Shown: in pieces, positions 34,565 to 43,056 of the stretch
How positions within the stretch are numbered: position 1 is the first letter of the stretch
How the letters are laid out: each line of letters starts with the position of its first letter
Assembly (NCBI GenBank): GCA_016234805.1
Contig: JACRNU010000017.1
Span: forward strand, 1 to 64,000
Source: Elusimicrobiota bacterium
GTDB taxonomy: Bacteria; Elusimicrobiota; Elusimicrobia; UBA1565; UBA9628
Reading direction: 5' to 3'
DNA length: 64,000 bases
The notes under the pieces: generated by a model
What the model was told of the DNA's origin: nothing
Database searches by the model: none
Seen by the model: only the letters and a program-made list of their open reading frames with translations
Translations under genes and position numbers: made by a program

Positions 34565-35164
34565 ATGGAAGCGCCGAGCTCCAAGGTGCCAGGCACCATT
34601 GTCCTAGGCACCATTGTCCTGTTCGTCCTGTTGGCGTTCTCGTCTTCCGCGGCCGCGGCCGCGTCGTTCATGGTCGAAGACGAGGGCGGCTTCTTCCCGA
34701 CCGGCAGGCCCGTGGAGTTCCACGACCGCTACGGTTGGCGGAGCTACCGCGCGCGCTTCGAGTTCGGCCTGGACAGCAGCGGCCGGGCTTTGACCAAGGA
34801 CTCCAAGCTCAGCCTGCAGGTCTTCAAGAAGGACGGCGAGGTCTGGGAGTATTCGTGCCGCGCCAAGGGCCGCGACGCCCTCACGGCCAACGTCAACGTC
34901 ATCCCGGACAAGGCCGTTTCCGTGGTCGTGGAGTGCCGCATCCCGGAGCGCGAGTTCGCCAAGGCCGTGGACCTCGATCCCCTGGATGTGGGGATCCCCA
35001 ACCTCGTTTTCCACGCCATCGTGCAGGACGGGATCGCGCGCCTCGGGGCGCAGAGGGGGCTCTACATCACCCCCACCCCGGACTCCGAGACCGGCGACCT
35101 CGGAGTCTACGCCTCCGCGGAGCACTCTCCCTCCAACCCGCTGGTGATCTTCCACAGCAACTAG
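34565..35164 (+). CDS. Exported protein, unknown, with duplicated signal-peptide segment
   Basis: About 199 residues from MEAPSSKVPGTIVLGTIVLF. A TATGCT box ends 6 nt before this ATG (an ATG two codons earlier abuts the box). The signal contains a direct repeat GTIVL-GTIVL made by a 15-bp tandem duplication. The mature part is beta-rich (RYGWRSYRARFEFGLDSSG, LQVFKKDGEVWEYSCRAKG, VIPDKAVSVVVECRIPE). I recognise no family. Confidence 0.55.
   Translation: MEAPSSKVPGTIVLGTIVLFVLLAFSSSAAAAASFMVEDEGGFFPTGRPVEFHDRYGWRSYRARFEFGLDSSGRALTKDSKLSLQVFKKDGEVWEYSCRAKGRDALTANVNVIPDKAVSVVVECRIPEREFAKAVDLDPLDVGIPNLVFHAIVQDGIARLGAQRGLYITPTPDSETGDLGVYASAEHSPSNPLVIFHSN
34585..34620 (+). repeat. REP-like palindrome plus 15-bp tandem repeat inside a CDS
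   Basis: GGTGCCAGGCACC (34585-34597) is a perfect inverted repeat around one A. AGGCACCATTGTCCT is then repeated head to tail at 34591-34605 and 34606-34620. It keeps the reading frame. Confidence 0.6.
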
Positions 35165-35173
35165 TCCCTTTTT

Positions 35174-35190
35174 GGGGCCCAATGGGCCCC
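35174..35190. other. Perfect GC hairpin between genes
   Basis: GGGGCCC-AAT-GGGCCCC, 10 nt after the stop at 35164. It is preceded, not followed, by T5, so it is at best a weak terminator for rightward transcription. Confidence 0.35.
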
Positions 35191-35258
35191 CAGAGAGTAG
35201 GCCATTTTTCAACGCCCTCCCACCCCCTTCGGCCCATAAAAAAAACCCGGAGCCTTCC

Positions 35259-35264
35259 TATAAT
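35259..35264 (+). promoter_or_regulatory. -10 box TATAAT for the Lon-like gene
   Basis: The TATAAT is 44 nt from the chosen ATG (35309), which has a GGGAG site. The upstream in-frame ATG at 35267 lies only 2 nt after the box and cannot be on the transcript as a start. Confidence 0.55.
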
Positions 35265-35308
35265 CTATGCATTGGGGACGCATCAAGCTAATGCATAGGG
35301 AGTTGGGT

Positions 35309-38300
35309 ATGTCCAATAGAAAGGCCATCAGCACTGCCTCAAGAATCCTTTCCGCTGCCGTGGCGCTCGTGCTCGCTTTCAGCGGGCCGCTGAGCGCTGC
35401 CGGCAATGTGGCGGCTGTCCGCATCGCCCCCATGCCCGTGACCGGGGCGAGCGCCCTGGCGGGCGCTCGTCTCTACCATGTCGAACTCCCCAACCTCTCC
35501 CTTCAGGGCGGGTCGCTCAACGTCCCCTCCGCGTCCCTGACCCCCTCGGTCAACCCGACCGTGGCCTCCGTTGCCGCGCCTGAGGCGGCTCTGCCGGCCG
35601 CGATCCCGACGCTCCAGGCCCACCCCGTGTTCGACGTGCTCAACAAGCTCGAGGCCGCTGGGGTCAACCTCCAGGGCGGCGGGACCCAGGCGGACGCGGC
35701 CAAGCTCATCGCAGCGGCCGAGACCCTTCCTGCGGGCAGGACCAGGGACGACCTTGTGACCTTCGCCAAGGCTCTCTCGGCCCCCAAGGGCGAGGTCGGC
35801 GCGGGCCTCGACAAGGCTTACGACAACTCTGCCGCCTCGAACGGGTCCGCCGCGGTCGCGGTCGAATCCGGCAGCATCTGGAACACCCTTTCCAAGGTCA
35901 GGCTGCTCCCCCGGTCCCTGCGCAAGAGCTTCGCGCAGCGCGCCGAGAAGGGCCGGCTCAAGGCCCAGCCCCAGGATCCCGCCAAGTTCGAGGTCCCGGT
36001 GGACCAACTCCGGTGGGTCCCTGCCGCTGACCTGCTCCCTGAGAGCACCAAGGACATCCCCGCGGGGCCTGCGTCCATCGTGGGCCAGGACCGGGCGCTC
36101 AAGGCCCTCTCCTTCGGCCTGAGGATGCCCGGCGAGCGGTACAACATCTTCGTTTCGGGCCATGAGGGCTCGGGCCGCGAGACAGCGGTCCGGTCCGCGC
36201 TCGCGAAGCTCGCGCCCGCCATGCCCACCCCGAGGGACATGGTGGCTGTGACCAACTTCGCGAACCCGGGCGCGCCCGCCCTTCTCAAGCTCACTGCCGG
36301 CGCTGCGCCGGTCTTCCAGGCCGCGGTCGCGGAGTTCATCGAGCGCTACAAGCAGACGCTGCCCCAACTGGCCCAGTCCGAGCAGCTCGGCCAGGCCAAG
36401 AAGATGATCGAGGCCAAGCTCAAGGCCGCCATGGCCGAGCGCCAGAAGGCCCTCGATGAGGAGATCTCCAAGGTCACGCTCGGCAAGTTCGGGCTTTCCC
36501 TCTCCATCAAAGAGACGGAACAGGGCTACTCCCTGATGGTGGCGCCCACGCTCAACGGCAAAGCCCTGACCCCGGAGCAGGTCCAGGCTGAGATCGCCGC
36601 GGGCCGGTTCACGCAGGCGGAGTGGGACGAAGTCATGTCCAAGATGGACGACGCGGCTGCTCCTTTCGTCGAGAAGTTCCAGGCCATGATGAACGAGAAC
36701 AGCGCGGACGCGGCCCGGGCCGAGGCTATGCTCGGCAAGCTCCTCCAGCAGATGGCGGGTCAGCTGGCGAACCAGCTGGGTGACTCTGTCCGGCAGGCTG
36801 TGGTGGGCGGCGGCAATGTGGACGAGGGTGCGGTCGCCGAGGCCAAGGCCCGCTTCGAGGCGGCCCTGGCCGAGCTCCAGAAAGAGATCGCCGGGGTCAA
36901 GGTCGGCAAGTTCGGCGTCATCCTGCAGGCCATCCCCACCGAGGGCGGGGTCAAGCTCGGGATCGGCCTCACCCTTGATGGCGAGCCGGTCACTCCTGAA
37001 CTGCTCGAGGCCAAGGGCGTGAGCATGGATGAGGTCAAGGCCGCGCAGGCCGAGCTCAAGAAGACCGTCATGCCCTACGTCGCGAAGATGAAGGCCCTTT
37101 ACGAGAAGCTCAACCAGGAACTCGAAGCCGCCTCGTCCAACACCCCGGCTCCGGCCGGGCCCGAGGACATCGGGGCCCTCAACTATGTCGAGAACCTGAT
37201 CGGCCACGCTGCCGCGCGCTACGAGGACTTCCTCCCGAAGCAGCAGTCCGGCAACGGCCTCATGGCCATGCTCGGCGGAGGGGCTCAGGAGACTGCGGAT
37301 CCGGCCGAGAACTACAAGGTCAACGTCATCGCTGCCAATCGGCCGGACAGCGGGGCTCCGGTGATCTTCGAGAAGGCCCCTTCCTTTGAGAACCTCTTCG
37401 GCGAGGTGGAGACCGAGAGCATGGTGGTTCCGGGCGTCGGGGTGGTCAAGAAGAAGAGCCCCGGCGGTCCGACGCTCCGGTCCGGCTCGTTCCAGCGGGC
37501 CAACGGCGGGTTCCTCGTGCTCAACGCCCTCGACGTCCTGCGCTCCCCCGGAGCGTGGCAGGGCCTGATGTCAGCAGTGAGCAGCGGCAGGGCCGTCATC
37601 ATGGAGGGCGGCATGACCCGCATGATGGGCATGGGCGGCGAGGCGTATGCGATGCCCACCAAGGTGAAGGTCGTGCTCATGGGCTCGCCCATGATACGGA
37701 TGCTGCTCGAGGCCAATGACGAGAGTTACGCCGGCAACTTCAACTCCAAGGTCGAGTTCCAGTCCACGCTCGACATCACGAAAGAGACGATCAACGGCGT
37801 CCTCGGCTTCCTCAAGAAGATGGTGGTTTCCAGCGCGGGCCAGGTGCTCGACATGACCAAGGACGCCATCAGCGCGGTCATGGAGTACTCCGCTCGGCTC
37901 GCGGAGTCCAACGAGAGGCTCTCGGCGCAGTTCGGGGCGCTGCTGGGCATCATGCGCGAGGCGTCGTTCTGGGCCAAGGAAGCCGGGCGCGAGACGGTCA
38001 CCCGCGAGGACGTCCGGGTCGCGGTGGCCGCCAAGCTCGACCGGGAAGGCGGCTCCCGCGAGCGGATCCAGGAGATCTTCAAGAAGGGCGTGTTCCGGGT
38101 GGACGTCCAGGGCGCGGCCGTGGGCCAGATCAACGGCCTGGCCGTCATGGGCGACTTCGGCGTGCCCGCGAGGATCACGGTGGTCAGCTCCCCCGGACAG
38201 GCCGGACTCGTGTCCGTGGATCGAGATTCGGGCCAGACCGGACCGAGCTTCAACAAGGCCCTTGGCGTGGTCCAGGGGTTCCTTGAGCACACCTTCGGTC

Positions 38301-38785
38301 GGAAGAAGCCCGTGTCCGCGCACCTGCGGATCTCCTTCGAGCAGAACTACGGCGGCATCGACGGCGACTCCGCGACCTCGACCGAGATCTACGCGATACT
38401 GTCAAGCCTCTCGGGCGTGCCGATCCAGCAGCGGTTCGCGGTGACCGGTTCAGCCGACCAGTTCGGCAACGTCCAGGCCATCGGCGGGGCCAACCACAAG
38501 ATCGAAGGCTTCTATAAGGTGGCCAGCGGCATGGTCAATAAGGCCTATCAGGACGGCCTTAACGCGGTGCTCGTCCCAGCGACCAACGTCAAGGACCTTC
38601 AGCTCGACGAAGAGGTGGTGAAGGCCGTGAAAGAGGGCCGGTTCAAGATCTACTCGGTCAAGCACGTCAGCGAGGGCATCGAGATACTGACGGGCGAGGC
38701 CTATTCGGAGATCCTGAGGAAGGCGCAGGCTCGGCTCGACGAGTTCGCCGAGGCCGCGACTCCCTCCGTGTACGTGAAGCGCTAG
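35309..38785 (+). CDS. Lon-like ATP-dependent protease (AAA_32/LonB-type) with signal peptide
   Basis: 1158 residues. Residues 1-35 are a signal peptide (ISTASRILSAAVALVLAFSG), followed by ~190 residues of Ala/Pro/Ser-rich spacer. The AAA part begins near 235: IVGQDRALKALSFGL, P-loop-like GHEGSGRETA near 284, an inserted helical region with two related segments (VTLGKFGLSLSIKETEQGY and VKVGKFGVILQAIPTEGG), then NGGFLVLNALDVL near 727. The C-terminal Lon domain has the Ser-Lys dyad: DGDSATS (S1021) and GGANHKIEG (K1064). The family is cytosolic, so an export signal is surprising. ATP supply outside is the obvious problem. Confidence 0.82.
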   Translation: MSNRKAISTASRILSAAVALVLAFSGPLSAAGNVAAVRIAPMPVTGASALAGARLYHVELPNLSLQGGSLNVPSASLTPSVNPTVASVAAPEAALPAAIPTLQAHPVFDVLNKLEAAGVNLQGGGTQADAAKLIAAAETLPAGRTRDDLVTFAKALSAPKGEVGAGLDKAYDNSAASNGSAAVAVESGSIWNTLSKVRLLPRSLRKSFAQRAEKGRLKAQPQDPAKFEVPVDQLRWVPAADLLPESTKDIPAGPASIVGQDRALKALSFGLRMPGERYNIFVSGHEGSGRETAVRSALAKLAPAMPTPRDMVAVTNFANPGAPALLKLTAGAAPVFQAAVAEFIERYKQTLPQLAQSEQLGQAKKMIEAKLKAAMAERQKALDEEISKVTLGKFGLSLSIKETEQGYSLMVAPTLNGKALTPEQVQAEIAAGRFTQAEWDEVMSKMDDAAAPFVEKFQAMMNENSADAARAEAMLGKLLQQMAGQLANQLGDSVRQAVVGGGNVDEGAVAEAKARFEAALAELQKEIAGVKVGKFGVILQAIPTEGGVKLGIGLTLDGEPVTPELLEAKGVSMDEVKAAQAELKKTVMPYVAKMKALYEKLNQELEAASSNTPAPAGPEDIGALNYVENLIGHAAARYEDFLPKQQSGNGLMAMLGGGAQETADPAENYKVNVIAANRPDSGAPVIFEKAPSFENLFGEVETESMVVPGVGVVKKKSPGGPTLRSGSFQRANGGFLVLNALDVLRSPGAWQGLMSAVSSGRAVIMEGGMTRMMGMGGEAYAMPTKVKVVLMGSPMIRMLLEANDESYAGNFNSKVEFQSTLDITKETINGVLGFLKKMVVSSAGQVLDMTKDAISAVMEYSARLAESNERLSAQFGALLGIMREASFWAKEAGRETVTREDVRVAVAAKLDREGGSRERIQEIFKKGVFRVDVQGAAVGQINGLAVMGDFGVPARITVVSSPGQAGLVSVDRDSGQTGPSFNKALGVVQGFLEHTFGRKKPVSAHLRISFEQNYGGIDGDSATSTEIYAILSSLSGVPIQQRFAVTGSADQFGNVQAIGGANHKIEGFYKVASGMVNKAYQDGLNAVLVPATNVKDLQLDEEVVKAVKEGRFKIYSVKHVSEGIEILTGEAYSEILRKAQARLDEFAEAATPSVYVKR

Positions 38786-39012
38786 GGTAGGGCAGGACGT
38801 CCCAGGGAACGGTGGAGGCGCGTCTTGGCGCTCGTCACTCCGGCCAGCACGTCGCCCTTGAGGTCGGGCTTGGATATCCGGTCATAGAAGGCCAGGGCCT
38901 TCCGCGGCCGGCCTTGGGACGCGGCCATGGCGCCGAGGCTCAGGAGCGCGGAGGGGTTCCTGGCGTCCAGGGCCAGGGACTTGGCGGAGGCAGCCGTCCC
39001 AGCGATTCGTAA
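38782..39012 (-). pseudogene. C-terminal remnant of a TPR protein
   Basis: Directly after the ahcY stop, and in the same frame, 76 codons remain open: LRIAGTAASAKSLALDARNP, then SALLSLGAMAASQGRPRKAL and AFYDRISKPDLKGDV, ending in a stop that overlaps the Lon stop on the other strand. The pattern ALDARNPSALLSLGAMAASQG is a TPR helix pair. There is no start codon, promoter or ribosome site. It looks like the tail of a lost gene. Confidence 0.45.
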
Positions 39013-40347
39013 TCAGTACCGGTAGCTGTCCATCTTGTACGGCCCCTCCACCGGGATGCCGAGGTAGTCGGCCTGGTCCTTGGTCAGGGTCGTGAGCTTG
39101 GCCCCGAGCTTGGGCAGGTGCAGGCGCGCCACGCGCTCGTCGAGGAGCTTCGGAAGGGTGTAGACCTTCTTCCCGTACTTCTTGGCGTCGCGGTTGGTCC
39201 ACAGTTCGAGCTGGGCGAGCGTCTGGTTCGTGAACGAGATGCTCATGACGAAGCTCGGGTGGCCCGTGGCGCAGCCGAGGTTCACGAGCCGGCCCTCGGC
39301 CAGCAGGGTGATGGTCTTGCCGTTGGGCCAGGTGAACTGGTCCACGAGGGGCTTGACCGTGGTCCTCTTGATCTTTTTGTCGTTCATGACGGAGGCGACG
39401 TCGATCTCGAGGTCGAAGTGGCCGATGTTGCAGAGGATGGCCATGTCCTTCATGGCGTCCATGTGCTTGCGGGTGACGATGTCCTTGCAGCCCGTGGCCG
39501 TGACGAAGATGTCGCCCATGGCGGCCGCGTCGTCCATCGTGACCACCTGGTAGCCCTCCATGGTGGCCTGGAGCGCGATGATGGGGTCGATCTCGGTGAT
39601 GAGGACCCGGGCGCCCTGGCCGCGAAGGGACTGCGCGCAGCCCTTGCCCACGTCGCCGTAGCCGGCTACCACCGCGACCTTGCCCGCGATCATGACGCCG
39701 GTCGCGCGCTTGATCCCGTCGAGGAGGGACTCGCGGCAGCCGTAGAGGTTGTCGAACTTGGACTTGGTGCAGGAGTCGTTGACGTTGATGGCCGGCATGC
39801 CCAGCGTGCCCTTCTCCTGGCGCTGGTAGAGCCGGTGCACGCCGGTGGTGGTCTCCTCGCTTAAGCCCGCGATCCCCTTGATGAGCTCGGGATACTTGTC
39901 ATGGACGATGTTGGTGAGGTCCCCGCCGTCGTCGAGGATGAGGTTGAGGGGCTTGCCGTCCGGCCAGCGCAGGGTCTGTTCGATGCACCAGTCGTACTCC
40001 TCGAGGGTCTCGCCCTTCCAGGCGAAGACCGGGACGCCGGAGGCCGCGATCGCGGCCGCGGCCTCGTTCTGGGTCGAGTAGATGTTGCAGGAGGACCACC
40101 GCACCGAGGCGCCGAGCTCGGTCAAGGTCTCGATGAGGACCGCGGTCTCGGTCGTCATGTGCAGGCACCCTGCGATGCGCGCGCCGGCCAGGGGCTTCTT
40201 GCCCTTGTACTCCTTGCGCAGGGCCATGAGACCCGGCATCTCCTTCTCCGCGATCTCGATCTCCTTGCGACCCCATTCGGCAAGGCTCAGGTCCTTGACC
40301 TTGTAGTCCTTCTTCGTCGTGGTCTTTTCCATGGCAGTCGTGGTCAT
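39013..40347 (-). CDS. ahcY: S-adenosylhomocysteine hydrolase
   Basis: 444 residues. [24 protein letters not shown] opens the domain; [18 protein letters not shown] and [16 protein letters not shown] bind substrate; NAD-binding [13 protein letters not shown] is near 220; the C-terminus is the family-typical [10 protein letters not shown]. It splits S-adenosylhomocysteine to adenosine and homocysteine in the methyl cycle. The 5' leader can form two mutually exclusive hairpins around the ribosome site (see the separate entry). It is divergent from the sensor kinase at 40416. Confidence 0.96.
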   Translation of the reverse strand: MTTTAMEKTTTKKDYKVKDLSLAEWGRKEIEIAEKEMPGLMALRKEYKGKKPLAGARIAGCLHMTTETAVLIETLTELGASVRWSSCNIYSTQNEAAAAIAASGVPVFAWKGETLEEYDWCIEQTLRWPDGKPLNLILDDGGDLTNIVHDKYPELIKGIAGLSEETTTGVHRLYQRQEKGTLGMPAINVNDSCTKSKFDNLYGCRESLLDGIKRATGVMIAGKVAVVAGYGDVGKGCAQSLRGQGARVLITEIDPIIALQATMEGYQVVTMDDAAAMGDIFVTATGCKDIVTRKHMDAMKDMAILCNIGHFDLEIDVASVMNDKKIKRTTVKPLVDQFTWPNGKTITLLAEGRLVNLGCATGHPSFVMSISFTNQTLAQLELWTNRDAKKYGKKVYTLPKLLDERVARLHLPKLGAKLTTLTKDQADYLGIPVEGPYKMDSYRY

Positions 40348-40400
40348 GCTGCGAGCCTCCCCCGCGGGGAGGCGTCGCCTCCCGATATGATGACAAAGCC
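40348..40400 (-). promoter_or_regulatory. ahcY leader with alternative hairpins over the ribosome site
   Basis: On the RNA strand the order is GGGAGGC (40383-40377), GAC, GCCTCCCC (40373-40366), GCG, GGGGAGGC (40362-40355), then 7 nt, then ATG. The middle segment can pair either with the upstream arm (freeing the GGAGG site) or with the downstream arm (hiding it). It does not match the SAH riboswitch consensus I know. Confidence 0.55.
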
Positions 40401-40408
40401 ATTATACT
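40401..40408. promoter_or_regulatory. Bidirectional -10 element ATTATACT
   Basis: Leftward it reads AGTATAAT and drives ahcY with a ~50-nt leader. Rightward TATACT (40403-40408) ends exactly 7 nt before the ATG at 40416, a leaderless layout. It is the second divergent pair in this window sharing one -10. Confidence 0.6.
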
Positions 40409-40415
40409 AATCTTC

Positions 40416-43056
40416 ATGCCGCTTTCGCTCCTCCTCAATAGGGGTGTCGGAACCCCGGAATCCTTTCCGCCGGCCCGTCATCTAACCGGGAGAGGAGGAC
40501 GGCTCCCGGAGCGCGTGGGAGCTATTCCCATGGACCGATCCGATCCGCGCGCAGAAGTCGCCGAGCCGGCACCCGGGCCTTCCTCGGAGCCCGGGGCTTG
40601 GAGGGCGGTGGCTCCCCTGCTCGGCCTCATCGTCCTGGCAGAGACCGGCATCATGCTCTTCCTCGACCCCCTCATGGCGCCGGGGTTCTGGAAGAGCCTG
40701 CTCGACGCCGGGCTCGTGGCCGGCGTGTGCGCGCCTTTCCTCGTCGCGCAGTCGTCGACGACCAGGGCCGCATCCTGGCCCAGAGCCCTTCCCTCAAGGA
40801 GGTCCTGGGCTACGAGCCGGGAGAACTCGTCGGCTCCTCGGCCTTCGACCTGGTCCACCCGGAGGACCTCGCCGCGGCCAGGGAGGTCCTCAGCCGGATC
40901 CTCGCCGAGCCCGGGCGCACGCACTCCACGACCCTGCGGGTGCGCCACAAGTCGGGGCAGTGGAGGCTCGTGAAATCGTCCTCCCTTGCCCTGCCCGACG
41001 AGGCCGGGCAGGGCGCGGTCGTGACGCATACGCACGACCTGACAGAGCGCGCGCGCTCCCTTGCCGAGACGCGGCTCCAGGAGTCCATCGCCCGGGTCGT
41101 GCTCGAGGCGGATGACCGTGAGGCCGCGATGGAGAAGATACTGGCCTTGGCCTGCGAGGCGACGGGCTGGGTCCTGGGCGAGGTCTGGGCCCCGGCCGCG
41201 GGAGGCGCGGCCCTGGAACTGCGGGCGGCCTGGTCCCGGGAGCGCGGCCCTCTCGACGAGTTCGTCTCCCGGAGCCGGAGCTTCTCCTTCTCCCCGGGGG
41301 TCGGCCTTCCCGGCAAGGTGTGGCGCGACAGCCGTCCGGTCTGGATCCCGGACGTGACCAAGGACGCGAACTTTCCCCGCGCCTCCATCGCACGGGAGGC
41401 CGGGCTTCAGGCCGCGGTCGGGGTTCCGGTGCCGGGGGAGGGCCGGGACGCGATGGTTCTGTGCTTTTACATCAGGGAGCCCCGAGCCGAGGAGGACGAG
41501 CGGCTCGTGACCGTCATCTCCGCGGCCGCCGCACAACTCGGCGAGTTCCTGCGCCGGAGGACGAGATGCGCAAGCTCGCCGCGGCCATCGAGGGCGCCTC
41601 GGAGATGGTCGTGGTGACGGACCCCGAGGGGGCCATCGAGTACGCCAACCCGGCCTTCTGCTCGGTCACCGGCTATTCCCGCGAGGAGATCGTCGGGGAG
41701 ATCGTCGGGAGGAACCCCCGCGTCCTCAAGAGCGGCCGGCACGACCGGGCCTTCTACGAGCGCATGTGGAGCGAGGTGCTCGCCGGCCGCCCGTGGAAGG
41801 GACGGGTCACCAACCGCAGGAAAGACGGCACCCTCTACGACTGCGACCTGAGGGTCTTCCCGGTCAAGGAGCCTTCGGGCGGGGTGCGCAGCCTCATGGC
41901 GCTGGCGCGGGACGTGACAGCGGAGAGCCGGCTGGAGAATCAGCTCAGGCAGGCGCAGAAGATGGAGTCTTTGGGCATGCTGGCCGGAGGGGTCGCCCAC
42001 GACTTCAACAACCTGCTCACGATCATCATGGGCAACAACGCCCTGCTCCTCGACGGCTTGAAGGACCTGCCCGACTTGCAGGGCTTCGCCCGGATGATCA
42101 GGAAGACGGTGGACCGGGGAGCCGGGGTCTCCCGCCAGCTCCTGGCCTTCAGCAGAAAGCAGTTCGTCTTCCTCAAGCCCCTCGACCTCAACGCCGCGGC
42201 GTCGGACGCGGCGCAGTTCCTCCAGAGGCTCCTGGGCGACAACATCGCCGTGTCCCTGGACCTCGCGCCGGACCTCTGGCCCGTGCGGGCCGACGCCGGC
42301 CAGCTTTCCCAGGTGTTCATCAATCTCGCGGTAAACGCCAAAGACGCCATGCCGGGGGGAGGGACTCTGACGATCGCTACGCGCAACGCGGAGGCCGCCG
42401 CCGGCGACGGCAACCCCCTGCCCCCGGGCGACTACGCGTGCCTGACCGTGTCGGACACTGGCGTCGGCATGGATGAGGCCGTGCAGGCCCGCATCTTCGA
42501 GCCGTTCTTCACCACCAAAGGGCCGGGCAAGGGCACGGGCCTGGGGCTCTCGATCATCTACGGCATCATCTCCCAGAGCGGAGGCCATGTCGCGGTCGAG
42601 AGCGGTCCCGGCAAGGGCACGACCTTCCGGCTCTTCCTGCCGCGCTCGGCGCTCGCGCCCAAGCAGGACGCGGCCGAGCCCGCGGCCCTGGCCGGGCCGG
42701 GCTTGGACGGAGGCGCGGTACTGGTGGTCGAGGACAACGCCGACCTCAGGCTCCTCGTCGAGACCTCCCTGGAGGCCAAGGGCTGCCGGGTTCTCGTGGC
42801 CGGCAGCGGTTCCGAGGCCCAGGACATCTGCTTTGCCAACGAGGCCGAGGTGCGCTATCTCTTGACGGACCTCATGCTCCCGGACACGAGCGGGATCAAG
42901 CTGGCGGCATCACTCCTTAGGGGCAAACCGGGCCTCAAGGTGGTCTTCATGTCCGGCTACGCTGATATCGGGGATGAGTCCCTTCCGCCCGGGGCGAGCC
43001 TGCTTTCCAAACCCTTCTCCCCGGACGAACTTCTGGAGAGCCTGCGCCGCGCCTAA
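40416..43056 (+). pseudogene. Hybrid sensor histidine kinase broken by two frameshifts
   Basis: Three overlapping frames together encode one protein. Segment 1 (from 40416) has two TM helices (LLGLIVLAETGIMLFLDP, LLDAGLVAGVCAPFLVA). Around 40735-40765 the frame moves by -1 to a PAS domain (VVDDQGRILAQSPSLKEVLG) and GAF domain. Around 41545-41570 it moves by -1 again to PAS ([17 protein letters not shown]), HisKA ([13 protein letters not shown]), ATPase ([22 protein letters not shown]) and a receiver (VVEDNADLR). Neither junction has an obvious slippery heptamer. Either the gene is decayed or the assembly has two one-base errors. Promoter: leaderless -10 at 40403. Confidence 0.75.
41566..43056 (+). 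CDS. PAS - histidine kinase - receiver module (3' part of the broken gene)
   Basis: 496 residues if translated alone from ATG 41566 ([17 protein letters not shown]). It is a complete soluble hybrid kinase: PAS (~8-125), HisKA with phospho-acceptor His in [10 protein letters not shown] near 146, HATPase with N, G1 and G2 boxes to ~365, then a receiver (~385-490) with Asp in [12 protein letters not shown] and Lys in LLSKPFSP. So even if the upstream frameshifts are real, this part could still signal, although it would lose the membrane and GAF inputs. No clear ribosome site precedes this ATG. Confidence 0.6.
   Translation: MRKLAAAIEGASEMVVVTDPEGAIEYANPAFCSVTGYSREEIVGEIVGRNPRVLKSGRHDRAFYERMWSEVLAGRPWKGRVTNRRKDGTLYDCDLRVFPVKEPSGGVRSLMALARDVTAESRLENQLRQAQKMESLGMLAGGVAHDFNNLLTIIMGNNALLLDGLKDLPDLQGFARMIRKTVDRGAGVSRQLLAFSRKQFVFLKPLDLNAAASDAAQFLQRLLGDNIAVSLDLAPDLWPVRADAGQLSQVFINLAVNAKDAMPGGGTLTIATRNAEAAAGDGNPLPPGDYACLTVSDTGVGMDEAVQARIFEPFFTTKGPGKGTGLGLSIIYGIISQSGGHVAVESGPGKGTTFRLFLPRSALAPKQDAAEPAALAGPGLDGGAVLVVEDNADLRLLVETSLEAKGCRVLVAGSGSEAQDICFANEAEVRYLLTDLMLPDTSGIKLAASLLRGKPGLKVVFMSGYADIGDESLPPGASLLSKPFSPDELLESLRRA

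Noticed and set aside
35339-37207. 622-codon frame opposite the Lon-like gene
   Set aside because: Low-complexity Leu/Gly/Arg/His composition and no motif; it mirrors the Lon codon pattern.
40348-40400. SAH riboswitch upstream of ahcY
   Set aside because: The leader is too short and lacks the conserved bases of the SAH aptamer; only nested hairpins are seen.
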